Assembly (NCBI GenBank): GCA_022559985.1
Contig: JAFJTR010000010.1
Coordinates: 496,001-560,000, forward strand
Source of the DNA: Parastagonospora avenae f. sp. tritici 18332-5
Taxonomy: Eukaryota > Ascomycota > Dothideomycetes > Pleosporales > Phaeosphaeriaceae
Direction: 5' to 3'
Length of the DNA: 64,000 bases
Every line of letters starts with the position of its first letter. The stretch's first letter is position 1. Under the pieces are notes generated by a model. That model was not told where the DNA came from. It did no database searches and worked only from the letters and a program-made list of their open reading frames with translations. A program made the position numbers and the translations under genes. Shown here piece by piece: positions 53,221 to 64,000 of the stretch.

Positions 53221-55630
53221 ATGGTGATATCTTATATGCTTTTGTGTTTAACTGGAGAGTCCCTCTTGCCTCTTTTCTGGTATACGGGTGATTGAAGGCA
53301 GCAGCGTACACCGCCTGTGGAGGACTCCCATGTGTCAGTGTTACATCGTCACTACCACCATTGAATCCACAGGCCAGGTTTAGTTTCGGCCTGGCTTGAG
53401 CTCAGGGACCAAAGGCCATGTCGGATGAGGCGCAGCACAAGGGTGACATGCAACCAGGTACCGAAACACGTCGAGAGTCTAGGGACGCCAGTTGTCGCAA
53501 GCTATCTGACCGGAAATGAGGGCTCAGCCTCCATCAGGCATGAAGCAACACCTAATACGAGAGAATGTGGTTGCGCGATATTCAAATCGCTGTTGTGGCT
53601 GTGCAGGAAGCTTGACACAACATCGTAGGCCTAGCGCGCGGCATGTGTCGAGGTCTTCAAACGCCTTGAGATTGCGTATGTTCAGCTCGCAGCGTTCCTT
53701 CCTCCGATGATCATGCCGAAATTGGAACAAGTCCTTGGACTACGACCTCTTGCCGCATCCAGAAAGCAGAGTGTTTCGCTTAGGTCACGTGCTCTCGTGG
53801 CGACGGACTCGCCGTAATGAGTTCTCTTAGGCCACCAATAAGGTGGAGCAAATGATCTGCAACACATCATGTAGAGCGGTTATACTTGCCTCTGATCGCT
53901 CATCTTTGGTGATCCAGTCAAGTCGTGGATTTCAATGTTAGGCTCAGCTTCCCAGACTGGTCTGAGGCCTGGATGCAGGTACTTGAGCCTTACCGACGGC
54001 GTCCCCGTACTCTGCCTGGAGTGAAGCTGTGCGGAGTGGTGATTACCCGGATCTAGGCGCGCATCCGGAAACAGTTCAGCTTCCTCAAAGTTGGACACTG
54101 TGACTGAGGAAGTTGGCAGCAGCTCTAGGTGCCATGGCCAAGACGTGAAGGGTCAATCTAGGGGTCGCAGTACTACCCACATGTGGCGAAAAGTACCGAC
54201 ATAACTCTCCTAGCTCTGGAGAAGCCGTCAGGAGTAGTCGAGGTAGAGGTGTTAGCTTGTCTGTGGTCCTCCAATGTGACCCTGAAACTGGGTACTTTGG
54301 TTCGGCAGCTCGCCGAAAGATGGGCCTCAAGGCGACTTGGCTACCAAATGATCGCACGTTTCTTCTTGCCTCCTTTTCCAGCTCTTTCAGATGATGCGGA
54401 GATCCCGATCGTAGTCCGGGGGCATATTTGAGGCTCTGCATACTTTGGCAAATCAGCGTACGTTTCCTCATCCATGTGTCATCGGTGTGCCATTCGGCCG
54501 CGGGGTATTTTGAGATCTGAGATCGATATTCATAGTAAGAACGGTGGGGTTCAAGCCATCTCGCGTGCCCAGACGAAGGCTCTAATGGCACGCGATGCAA
54601 GACATGTTAAGAGAAGGCATCATCCCCGTAACAACGAATAGAAAGGTAGCTTGAGCGAGATTTTGACATCTGACTTCGGCAAATTGCTCGATTAGCTTTG
54701 TACAATCTTGCAAAGATCGTGGTCAGGTTGCTTGATGGAGTCCTTGGTGTGCTTGCAGCTCGGTTGGCGTCCACCATGCAGCTGACTAGGCGCGTGGCTT
54801 CTATCACGGGAACGACGGCCGCCGTGTAACACATGTCCAAAAAGCTCGATCACAGTAGTGGCGGGCGGAATAATCATGGTAAAAGTTGGTCGAGAGCAAG
54901 AAGATAGCTCGCCGTTAATTAAGGTGCAGGGGCAACCGATCGGGCCAGTGCGCTTCGGCGACGCCACAAGGAACGCCATCGCCGCACTCATCAGCTGAAC
55001 TACCCTTGCCAAGACTTTGAGGATATGTCGGACCTGCTGAACCTGCCACCAAACCATGCCTACCCTAGCAGCCTCGCTGTATTGCGTTCAAAGGCGCGAT
55101 TCGTTACAGCTGAGGATTACGCACCTTTGCCCGTTTGTCGATCATGGCGACGGCCATGCTTCACTTTGGCTCCGTCATCAGCACATGTACGAGCAGGATA
55201 GCCGCTAGCCATTGCTCCCAATGTTTCGCGCCGCTACGGGTACCGGCTTAATCTCGATCTGAGGAGACTTGATGGCTTGCTGTGTTACCTGTTTGCGTAC
55301 GCTGAAGGTGGCGCTTGCTGTTGTTGCGATCGGTGCAGTGTCCTGACATGCGACCCGCTTGAAATAAGTACTTATTCATACCCCGGTGGTAATCCTGTAC
55401 GAACGTCTATACTCATCGCATATTATTAGCTGATACTGACCGGGAGGATTCGTGCCTTAGTGCTTATGCAACGGTTCTTCCGTCTTATCATGTAGGTGCT
55501 ATGAAAGGCACCATTCTCCCACGCTTCACTGACTGTGCCATAGTTCCAAGCACCTGCATCATCCCACCCTCTCTTCATGCCAAGGTGGCATACTAGCCTG
55601 TCCACTTTACACTGAGATTCTCATCGGTTT
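53221..55630. other. 2.4 kb gene-poor stretch
   Basis: No gene with supportable features on either strand. Frames at 54085-54600 (-) and 54692-55057 (-) have no domain and no intron logic. No tandem repeat or terminal repeat of a transposon was seen by eye. Confidence 0.4.
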
Positions 55631-56200
55631 ATGGCTCCTCACCAAACATTGCCTGAAGCATTCCGGTTAGAAAACTGGACATTGTTGACAGTCATTGGGA
55701 TTATCTTCAGAGTCGTACTATTGATTTCGATTTTTACGGTTGTGATCAGCTCATTTTGTCTCTGTGCAACAGGACGAACGAAAATGCTGGTCCAACAAAA
55801 CGTGTGTCAAGAGAAGATGTCGATAGCGAGTCTGGTGATAAGGGAAAAACTACCACCATCCACACAGCCCGAAGACCAAAATCAGCGTCTGAAAGCCCTG
55901 AAAGAGGAACTATCACGCCCAGAGTACATACCGATACATCCGTGGATCGCACCGCCAACCCCTCTACCAGGACCTTACGATGCACCATACTACCCGCTCC
56001 CGAGTATCCGAAAATACTCCCATGATTCTTCGACCACCGAATCACCTCCACCCGAAGAGCTACAGTCGATTTCGTACACCCGCCGCGTATCCACGAATGG
56101 CACAGCCGGTACAGCAGCGCAAGAGCCGATTCTCCACGGCACAACTACCGTGTCGAATCATGGCTGGCGTCGAACGCAGTGGACGATTTCCAAAGGGTGA
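55631..56200 (+). CDS. small single-pass membrane protein, unknown
   Basis: Single exon of 189 aa from ATG 55631. One long hydrophobic helix at about 18-46 (LLTVIGIIFRVVLLISIFTV followed by VISSFCLCATG), then a charged segment and a Pro/Ser/Tyr-rich tail (HPWIAPPTPLPGPYDAPYYP). There is no cleavable signal pattern, so a signal-anchor topology is likely. Other frames over the same DNA are also open, so it is not certain to be coding. No relatives recognised. Confidence 0.4.
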   Translation: MAPHQTLPEAFRLENWTLLTVIGIIFRVVLLISIFTVVISSFCLCATGRTKMLVQQNVCQEKMSIASLVIREKLPPSTQPEDQNQRLKALKEELSRPEYIPIHPWIAPPTPLPGPYDAPYYPLPSIRKYSHDSSTTESPPPEELQSISYTRRVSTNGTAGTAAQEPILHGTTTVSNHGWRRTQWTISKG

Positions 56201-57632
56201 TCGAGGCGCGCCATGTTCAAAAATGCCAGCGGACACACAGCCAGCCACATTTTCCACCGCGCATTCGGCGTTTCTTCGCAGCACGCCGTGTCGTATGATG
56301 CTGCAGGTATCTCACGATTTCCGCCACCTCTGATCTAGGTTCTTGGCACACAGGTGGGTGTGTATGCGGCAGCGATGGAGGGAAAGCGGAACTTCAGCTT
56401 CTAATATGGAGGTTTGAGAGGTGGCTTTCCCGCCCGCTAGCTGAGAAGTGGAGTGGAGTGGGGTGGTCTGTTCGAGCTCGAGCGGTGCATTGTTAGGCGT
56501 GGTGATTGTGAGGCGGTGCAGGTGTTAGTGGCCCGTGGGCTCGTAACTATCGCTTGTGAGGAACAACCTTGTGGACTTCGGCTGCCTGATTTTTCTTCTT
56601 CTGGATTCAAAGCTTTTCATGAGAAGATGGATTGGTGGACTTTTCCTTTAAGTTATAGCGTTGGCGTCTTGGGCGTTTGTTCGACTTCACAGAGTCACGC
56701 TTTCATGTCACTGCAGTATTTTACAGTCAAACAAATCGCAATAATCACAATATGACGCACACGAGCCCGAGCCATTTGCCCGGAGCTGAACCGATAAATT
56801 CTGTCCCCGAACCCCCAACGGACTGCCCTGCTACTAGCAACCGAACTCTGTAGCGTGCACACTGCGCGTCGCTAGCTCCCGCCATTCACTAGCCCATGCT
56901 TCAGCGAGGCTGGGCCTAGACGAAAGGATTGCCTGAGGTCTACACGAAAGCCTCGGAATCTCGTTTCTATCCACAGATCGATCGATATCTCCTAGTTGTT
57001 CGAATCGAAGTCTACATCCGGACGCTGCAGGCGGTGAAGTGCGCGCCAAAAGCAATGCGGTGTTGGTACGTACATGCAGGAGGCTGCACGGTATTTGTAT
57101 TTGCATTTGCGTCGTCTATAGAGTATATGCGAGTTCATGTCATTTATTCTGCCAAGGAGAGTGTGTGTATGGCGATCATTCCTTCGAAGACGGACAGAGG
57201 CATTGCGCTGTCGATCTCATGTATTGTGGGAGGCTGAAACTGCTCCGCGGGACAGGCACTTCCACACTGCGTGCCTTTGGGCGCACTCAGCTGGTGTGGT
57301 TCAGCTGGTTGCCGCAAGGTTGATCGGGAGAGGCTTGCGTGGTATGCAGTTGCAGCCGTGCTCGATCCTGTATGTTGTCGGATGATGTTCATGCTGTGGA
57401 AGCTGACACGAACAGGGTCAGTACACTCAGGGAGATTTCTCCATGGAAAATCGGGCACAGGCTGTTGGAGTGCATGAAGAGACGCTCTACGGCGTTAGGA
57501 GTGTTATTGTATCGTGTTGCATTTCATGTTGTAAGGTATATGCGCTTGCTCATCTAGATAACCGTTCCAAACGCCCAATCCAAACCTGGCCCCAACCGTG
57601 CCGCCCTGAATCCACACCGTATCGTCCAACAA
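56201..57632. other. 1.4 kb gene-poor stretch
   Basis: Only short conflicting frames (56453-56755, 56929-57237, 57144-57458), none with domains. It is the 3' flank of pex4 and of the small TM gene. Confidence 0.45.
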
Positions 57633-58190
57633 TCACCTCATATCCTGAGGTCGTCGTTGCCTTGCATCGTACCTCTCTGTCTCGGTGTAGAATCTGATCA
57701 AGCTTTGCGCACCAATCTCATCGCCTATTCTGAACAACTGCGCGACATCCACATTCAATGGGCTATCCGGCTCCGCGCTTGTGAGCAGCTGATGTATCGT
57801 GGTCATGGTCGCAGTAATCGTGAGCGCGGGCGTCCAGGCGGTCTTCAAAGTGTCGAGGCAGATCTCCCCAGTCTTGAAGTCGACGTTTGGGTGACAGATG
57901 GGTGTGACAAAGCGGATGGAGGGAGGTGACAGCGGGTATGCGTTGGGTATGTGAATGTCGAGGAGCCAGCGGCCGCCTGTTCATGTCAGTTTCCTTGTCC
58001 ATGTCGAGCAGTCTGCGATCATACCTTCATATGCTGTGCCGACAACACCTTTCATGATTGCGCGCCAGTGCATGACATCGTCGTCTATGGGCCCCAGTTC
58101 CAGGAGCGCTTCGTTGGGGTCGTTCTGGTATGTTTGGAGCTCCGTCATGAGCCGCTTGATGGGCGATGCATTGCGGGATGAGCCTGCCAT
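57633..58190 (-). CDS. pex4: peroxisomal ubiquitin-conjugating enzyme Pex4
   Basis: Minus strand exons 58190-58025 and 57976-57633; intron 58024-57977 (GTATGA...ACAG, 48 nt). Product 169 aa. Pex4 is the E2 anchored by Pex22 that mono-ubiquitylates the import receptor Pex5 for recycling. Seen: helix 1 (SPIKRLMTELQTYQ), the WRAIMKG strand, WLLDIHIPNAYPLSPPSIRF, then HPNVDFKTGEICLDTLK with the catalytic Cys at residue 95 and the HPN triad, then the C-terminal part AWTPALTI ... SAEPDSPLNVDVAQL, which is Pex4-like rather than Ubc4/Ubc13-like. Extra C-terminal helices end with a basic tail. Another E2 class cannot be fully excluded without alignment. Confidence 0.85.
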
Positions 58191-58485
58191 GATGTCTGAA
58201 TAGGAGGCAAAGATGGCGCAACGCGATATTGGCAATTGAGTAGGGTAGCGATAGGTGTGTAGTAAGAATCACGGGTCTATCTAAACAGCTCACGGAGGCT
58301 GGTAAGCCCTCTTCGCAGGTCCAGGATCCGGGATGATGCACCTCGGCATGGGAGCTTCAGCCGCAATCTGATCGGAGCTTGGATCGCCCTGTTGGCCCCA
58401 CCGAAACTTTGGTCGTGTTCGAGAGGAAGCAATTCGACATTGCGCAAACAACCCCGCCAACACGCATACACGATATACCGTCGCA
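58191..58485. promoter_or_regulatory. short divergent promoter pex4 / rrp46
   Basis: Only 295 bases separate the two divergent ATGs, so the genes probably share a bidirectional promoter. No named site recognised. Confidence 0.45.
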
Positions 58486-59339
58486 ATGGCCGTCCCAGAG
58501 GTCACGCTCACCCACCTGAACCGCGCAGACGGCTCGGCGACATACACCCACAATGGCTTCTCCATCATTGGCGCCGTCAACGGACCGATCGAGGTGTTGC
58601 GCAGAGACGAGATGCCAGAGGAAGCGACCATAGAAGTCAATGTCAGGCCGGCAGTTGGCGTTGGAAGTAATTCAATCACCTGATGTCTAGTAATTGTTAT
58701 ACTGACAGCCGCCACAGGTCCAAAAGAGCGCCATCTCGAGACCCTCCTCCACAACACCCTGCGCAGCATAATCCTCACGCGGCTCATACCGCGGACACTC
58801 GTACAGCTCACTCTCCAGGTGCGCTCGCTGCCCGAAGAAGATGCGACGACTGGTATAAGCAGCGTATGTGGACTTCCGTTTCCGCGTAAAGACTTCTAGC
58901 TAACCTACAATCACAGACCCTGACCATCCTCCCACACCTCCTCCACACATCCCTCCTCTCGCTCCTCAGCGCATCGATTCCCCTCTCCACAACCCTGACC
59001 TCCGTCCTCGTCGCGCTCCCCGCATCACCCACGCCCCTCCTCTCGCCCACCGCCAACGAGCTGCTCCGCGCAAAGCCTATAAGATCCGTGCACGTGTTCG
59101 CATTCTCGGGCGACAGGCGGTTACTCCTGAACGAAAGCGACGGCAGCTTCAGCTACGAGGAGTGGGAAGAGGCGTGTGAGATGGCCGAGGACGTGTGCTG
59201 TAGAGAGGAAGAGGGTGGTGTTAGTCTTGGGGGAGATAGCATGGATGTAGATGGGCAGAGAGAGAATCTGGAGAAGTGGTTGAGGGAGGTTGTTAGGCGG
59301 AAGGTGGAATGGGAGCAGAGGTGGAAGAGTGGGACTTGA
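58486..59339 (+). CDS. rrp46: exosome core subunit Rrp46
   Basis: Exons 58486-58666, 58718-58863, 58917-59339; introns 58667-58717 and 58864-58916. Product 249 aa. Rrp46 is one of six RNase PH-fold subunits of the exosome ring, catalytically inactive in fungi. Seen: the RNase PH opening LTHLNRADGSATYTHNG, GAVNGPIEVLRRDEMPEEATIEV, then across intron 1 PKERHLETLLHNTLRSIIL, and PRTLVQLTLQV. The last exon holds the helical C-terminal half (SIPLSTTLTSVLVAL) and an acidic, then basic tail. The second exosome gene in this window, csl4, lies 10 kb to the left on the other strand; the two are not linked by an operon-like arrangement. Confidence 0.88.
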
Positions 59340-59767
59340 GGTTGAGGAGGGGTGGATGTCGATTTGGAAAACAAATAATGCATGAGAAGAGTACGTGACA
59401 CGTCAGGCATGGCTACAGAGCTTGCGCTTAGCATGTGAGTCGTCCGACAAGGCGACAAAAAGGAACCCTGCTTGGAAGCTAGCGGAGGACTTGTTCACAA
59501 GGCATGCAGAGCAGCAGACATGAGGGCAGACGCAGTTGGTGCGCGAGCTCAAAGAGATGGTCATTACAACAGACATATTTTGTAAGAAGACTATTTTGTG
59601 GCGCAACCAGTATGCAACTATGCCAAAGCGCTACCAAGCGATGCTAATATGTGTGGTATATAATTCGTAAATGTCGTCAAATCCGTCGTGTCGTCGTAGA
59701 TGCTTCCTTTTCCTCGCAATGCAATGCAATGCCATGCCATGCCATGAACCCAAAAGAATGAATGTTG
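59340..59767. other. convergent 3' region with pentamer repeat
   Basis: 428 bases between convergent stops. At about 59717-59746 short GCAAT and GCCAT pentamers are repeated in tandem. No gene seen. Confidence 0.5.
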
Positions 59768-61099
59768 TTACACGTCCTCCAAGTCCCTGGTCAGTTTTAT
59801 CGTGTCTTCACTCGCCTGTCCGCTCAGCAACCTCCCCAAGCATTTCTGAGGGTCCCAATCAGGCACCTCCCAAGTCCTGACGCCTGCCTTATTTTCTTTG
59901 TCTGCAAGCTTGACGTCCTTACTGACCGCGTGTGCCTCACGTAGCCAGTCCCGCCATGCGTCTGTGTCGGGGCATGCGTCACTTCTTGTGACCCAGGTCG
60001 TGTTCTTCGTGACGACGATAGCCTTCCAAAGCGCTTGCGTGAAGGTCTTGTTCTCGGACGGATAGCCCTTGGCATCCATGCTCGAGTCGGAGAGACATTC
60101 GTTCGTGACCGTGTAACAGGACGTGTCCCAGTGGAGCTTTTGTGGCAAGGCGGCTACAATCCAGTATGCAGCACCCAGTACCATGTATGATCCTGCCCAA
60201 GCAATCTGCACCTGAATTTGCGCATTGGCAAGGCAAATTACACCTCCCATGAGCATCATGGTGCCTACCAAGCTCAGGATTCGATATGCCGGCGCGTGCT
60301 TCAGTAGGTAATCGATCTCTGCAGGCGCGAAGTACAGCTCGCGGGCTACATTCTCGTCACAGCGGACAACGAGGAAACTGCCTCTCGGATATCGAATCAC
60401 GACATCGCCGCGTGGTACACTACCCGTCTTATGATTGCGCTTAGGCAATTGTAGTTTCCATTTGTTGCCGAGGCCGATGAGGCTCGAGAGCAGCGACAGG
60501 AGGCAGGTAGCAACGATGGACATGCCGTCCTTTTGCCATATCGAGAGTGCGAGGAGGAAGGCGGATAGGGTAAAGCCAACGAATATGACAAAGGTCAGTG
60601 GCGCGACGGTTTTCGATTTCAAGTCTTGGTCGCCGATGCGTTTGATCTCGACGACGCGAACCGAGTATGTCGCAAGATTGTTCGCATCGCTGATGGATGT
60701 TAGCGGCGTTCTACATGCTGAGCATCTCATGAGCTATCGGACTCGACCGGTTCTCAAAGTTTGGTACGCGTGGGGAAGGGTCTTCAGGGAATGCCCAAGT
60801 TCGGGGCAAGGGTCTTACCAGACAATGTTCCCGATGTGGTTGATGTTGTCTCTCTTGTTGCCCGAGAAAATGCCTGATACGGTTCCAGGCACAGGTTCAA
60901 GTACCAGAGGCCTAGTCGGTCTCATCAGCGCTTGAGGAGCCGGGATCAAGCGTGGTAGAAAGATCCATTTCGAAAGCGTTGAGACCTGAGCGTTGGCGAG
61001 CACGGAACCCTCTCCTAAGATGGCCAGGAAGCCAACAATATCAAGCTGGAGAGAATCTAATTTGATGATACCATTATCGTTCGGGGCAAGCCAATGCAT
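59768..61099 (-). CDS. multi-pass membrane protein, unclassified
   Basis: Minus strand exons 61099-60819 and 60689-59768; intron 60818-60690 (GTAAGA...ATCAG, 129 nt, longer than others here). Product 400 aa from ATG 61099. Phase allows only the CATCAG acceptor: the nearer ATGTAG acceptor would create a stop at the junction. In frame above ATG 61099 about 15 more codons are open (reading ALHRVAG-TFTG before MHWLAPNDNG), bounded by a TAG, so a further 5' exon is likely. Exon 1 encodes a soluble, conserved-looking block (IVGFLAILGEGSVLANAQVS). Exon 2 has two helices at about 120-165 (VIFVGFTLSAFLLALSIW, IVATCLLSLLSSLIGLG) and two at about 240-290 (LVGTMMLMGGVICLA, YMVLGAAYWIVAAL). No family recognised. 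Confidence 0.65.
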
Positions 61100-62528
61100 C
61101 CCGGTAAAAGTTGTTCCGGCTACGCGGTGTAGGGCAATGTTGGACTAAGTGTCAACCTGATATCGATGTCAAAGGAACGAAAGCATGGATCAACTATGTC
61201 GGTACGAAGCGGCTAGAAGCGAGATGGGACCGTTTTTAACCCAAGTGCCAAGTTGAGGCAATAAGGAAGGGTGGTGAAGACGCGCATGCTGTGGACAAAA
61301 GTCGGATGCAGCGTGTCGTCAGTTGGGGGCCAAAAGCGCCTGCGCAACGCAGATGGCCTTGGGAGCAAGACCCCCAAACGCCTTCGGTCAGAGTGCCAGC
61401 CACCATATGGTCGTAGTCGAAAAGCAAGTGGAACGCTGTGCAGTTCACAGCCTCACTCGTTGTCGTTGGTGCACCCTATTGGGTGTCGCGAATGCCTGAG
61501 GCCAGGAATCAAGGAGGGGTTCTGTCGCTGACAGGACGAGTGGCTAGGCTGCGAGTTACCCGCTGCATCGGAGGCGTTGCATAGCCTCAATTGTGCGATG
61601 GGCTATGGGATCCTCCCAATGTTTCCAAACTTCATTCTCGTAACAGATCCGCTCGTCGCAACAACTTTCGGAGATATTGAGCTACTGCGCCCCGTCTGCA
61701 AGTGGAGCTTGACCTCGACTTTGATCGCCCGCCCATCGTTGATCAAACAGTTACGCGGCCGTACGCGCCAGGCTGACCGCTGTGATACAGCTGAACTCGA
61801 TAACTGCATCAACCGCCGAGAGGTTGTCGAAAATATCATATAAGAGCTGTCGCATCACCCGAGGGTGTATTAGGGGAAGGATAGAGTGTGCGCAAGTCGA
61901 ATGCGCTGATGTATGTGGTTGCTCCTTCCTATGTCTTTATGTCTTGTATCCTCAGGCACGCGATCGCTGCATGCCACTTGCTGCAATGCCCACGAGCAAA
62001 GTGCGCGGGGCCTTATTTCCTCGCGTGAATAGTGCAACTGCGCTCTCTGTAATCCTCTCTTCTTTCATTATCAAGTCACAAGTGCTTCGTCTAGAGCCAT
62101 GTTGTCCAGGCACCAGCGCATTCTTCAGCCTCCGCATTGCCCTGGCCCCTCTTCGAGGCGCAGCAGCTTTCATTATACCGAAGCCGTCTTTTGTGAACCC
62201 CGTCACTGACAAGTCACGTGGGAAATCAGGCCGAAAAACGGGTCAGCGGTTGTCAATTCTGGTACACTAGCCACGCCGCCAGGATAGCTCTTTTGCTACG
62301 GCGTGAGCTTTACCGTAGCGGTTCTGGACTCACGAAAGCTCGAAACTCAAGTATCAGAACTCCTACACAGCCCAGTGCCGGTCAACACCTCAAGGCTACC
62401 AACGAATAACATTCATAATCAAGTGCCACTGCGTCTGACCCAAGCTACCGGATTTATTTTCTTAACACCTACCGCTTTCTCGGCATGCGCAGCCGGTGAA
62501 GGACGCAAACAACACAGTTGACGTCGGA
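61100..62528. other. 1.4 kb without a supportable gene
   Basis: Probably holds the 5' end of the membrane-protein gene (61100-61150) and the promoter of the adenosine deaminase-like gene. Opposed frames at 61952-62212 (-) and 61782-62270 (+) are open over the same DNA, but neither can be tied to a family with confidence. Confidence 0.4.
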
Positions 62529-64000
62529 ATGCCCACCGAAAGCGACTCCAAGGCGTCGAGTGAATCTCAGAACTCTCTCCAAGGGCTGCTGGCTAAGTGT
62601 GGTATCACACTTCCACTATTGTACGTGCGTTCATCCCTTGAAATGTGATAATACTTATTCGGTATATAGATCCGTACGTGACAAACGCGGGTCTCTTGAG
62701 GATCCCAACAGAATAATCATGAAGACCGCTGACTCTCCCAAGAAGAGGAAAAGAGTCAGTAGTCCTTTACCAAGCCGGAGGAAGCCTACACAACAGGTTG
62801 AGCCAAAAGTCATAGACATGGCGGAGGATTACTCGGCAGAAGTGAATGATCTCTTCGAAGCAGCACTCGGAGACATAGCAGCACTACGCAAGTACAGTAA
62901 AGACCATGCTGAGCTACTACGTGAGGAAGACAAGGACGCTTGGGATCGCGACTCACGGCCGAGAACTACGTCCAGGTCCCAGGATGATCTGGACGAGCAG
63001 GATGCTGCTTGTATCATACGAGCCTTACGAGAATATGAAAGGAAGGTGGTGTTTGGCAACGTAGCCTCGGAGGCAATACCCGGGAAGGACACTCGAGATA
63101 TGGGGGGTCAATTTCTCACTAACAAAACCCACATCAACGAAAAGAGTGAGTTATTCAAAATTGCTCAACACGTACCAAAGGGGGGTTTGTTGCATCTCCA
63201 CTTCAACGCCGAGTTACACCCTGAGCGGCTCCTACAACAGGCACGATCGATCGATAACATTTACATCCGGAGCATCCGTCCACTGCTCACGGAAAATGAT
63301 CTCGATGAGACCGAGATGGTTCTCACTGTCCTAGATCCTGACAAGGTTGAGAAAGGCGTGGACATATTCTCCGAACACTATCCTGGTGATGCAACCAATT
63401 GGAAGACTGCAGAGAGGAAGTGGAAAGTATGGATGCCTTGGAAACAGTTTCAGGAAGATTTTCAAAATCACTTTTCGGGTAATAAGTATGTGCAACCGCA
63501 GCAGACTGCCGCTTCAACAATTGCCGCTTGTTGCTCAGAGCCGGGAGCAGACATTGCTCTGAATCCTGCCGAGTTCTGGCTAAAGTCAAAGATGGTCCTC
63601 AGCGAAGAGGAGGCGTATGGCTTTGGTCAGACCGTGAATGGGTGAGTCCTTCGTTTTACTTGACACAATTGACACTGACACGGCGATAGGGTTTGGGCAA
63701 GATTCAATCAGGCAACGCGGTGCTTCAAAGGCCTTCTTAATTACGAAAGCGTTTATGTGTGGTACATTGGTGAGGCAATTGATAGAATGATCGAAGAAAA
63801 CGTCATGTATGCTGAGCTTAGACCGATGCTGCTTGACAAGTCCATACCCAAGGACAACGGCAAAGAAGAGGTTAGGAATGCGGCACAGATGCAGCTCATT
63901 GTCAAGGGAGTTCTGGCAAAGCAGGCCCAGCTGAAGAAGCAACAAAGGCTCCATAAGTTTCCGTTTGGGTTGAAGATCATATATTGCACACCGCGGTCAA
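62529..64000 (+). CDS. ADGF/CECR1-type adenosine deaminase, 5' part
   Basis: Exons 62529-62620, 62670-63641 and 63690 to the window edge (truncated); introns 62621-62669 (GTACGT...ATAG) and 63642-63689 (GTGAGT...GATAG). The start at ATG 62529 with a small first exon gives a protein opening MPTESDSKASSESQ; ATG 62719 is an alternative. These metal-dependent hydrolases turn adenosine into inosine. Seen: GQFLTNKTHINEKSELFKIA, typical of the family before the metal site; then KGGLLHLHFNAELHPERLL with the H-x-H zinc motif, at about residue 245; later VWARFNQATRCFKGLLNYE across intron 2 and YAELRPMLL, which matches the family's YxELR block. The remaining zinc ligands lie beyond the window. No signal peptide in this model; animal ADGFs are secreted, many fungal ones are not. 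A KKRKR basic stretch near residue 57 could be nuclear. Confidence 0.8.

Noticed and set aside
54085..54600. 171-codon minus frame in the 53-55 kb gene-poor stretch
   Set aside because: No domain, no leader, Arg/Ser/Pro-rich; an opposed + frame is also open.
61952..62212. 86-codon minus frame with an opposed open + frame
   Set aside because: Both strands are open and I cannot tie either to a family; possible old gene debris, but not supportable.

Overview
The window is nuclear DNA of a filamentous ascomycete. Most genes carry short introns (46-59 nt, GT...AG) that can be placed to the base by reading-frame continuity, and the gene families (two-domain Ssu1 and BRE4-like membrane proteins, Zn2Cys6 and fungal C2H2 regulators, F-box-like LPxELR proteins, Utp8, Ste50, Spg1) are those of Pezizomycotina. 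The combination of LPxELR proteins, a small secreted cysteine protein and a His/Gly/Thr-rich repeat protein points to Dothideomycetes, perhaps Mycosphaerellales/Capnodiales; that placement is an inference from family resemblance only. No rRNA, CRISPR or intact transposon was seen.

Layout. 0.5-4.5 kb: three F-box-like genes on +, the third a decayed copy of the second. 5.1-10.7 kb: a small secreted protein, a Gln/Gly/Tyr-rich glycine-zipper protein (-) and a single-pass membrane protein. 11.3-22 kb: the clamp-unloader subunit Elg1 (-) divergent from the t-UTP protein Utp8 (+), then a BRE4-like 12-TM protein. 22.1-23.6 kb: a repeat protein with six dockerin-like calcium-loop motifs (-), followed by 3.3 kb without a supportable gene. 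26.9-31.8 kb: a beta-lactamase-fold serine hydrolase and a Zn2Cys6 regulator. 32.2-36 kb: an XPG/GEN1-like nuclease and a RING protein, both interrupted by an in-frame stop. 36.1-42.2 kb: a C2H2 protein (-) divergent from the sulfite pump Ssu1 (+), then Cdc48. 43.1-53.2 kb: a conserved small protein (-), Ste50 (+), exosome cap Csl4 (-), the septation GTPase Spg1/Tem1 (-) divergent from the ribosome chaperone Rrb1 (+), and a small Ser/Pro/acidic protein. 53.2-57.6 kb is gene-poor with one small TM protein. 57.6-59.3 kb: peroxisomal E2 Pex4 (-) divergent from exosome Rrp46 (+). 59.8-61.1 kb: an unclassified membrane protein (-). 62.5 kb to the right edge: the 5' part of an ADGF/CECR1-type adenosine deaminase.

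Most genes are single-copy housekeeping functions: ribosome biogenesis and RNA decay (Utp8, Rrb1, Csl4, Rrp46), genome stability (Elg1, the nuclease), ubiquitin and proteostasis (Cdc48, Pex4, RING), signalling and cytokinesis (Ste50, Spg1). They are not arranged as one pathway. Points most worth a second look: the dockerin-like repeat protein, the two neighbouring genes with in-frame stops, the decayed F-box duplicate, the in-phase intron before a TM helix, and the very long linker in the Zn2Cys6 motif. I saw no convincing new multi-gene system.
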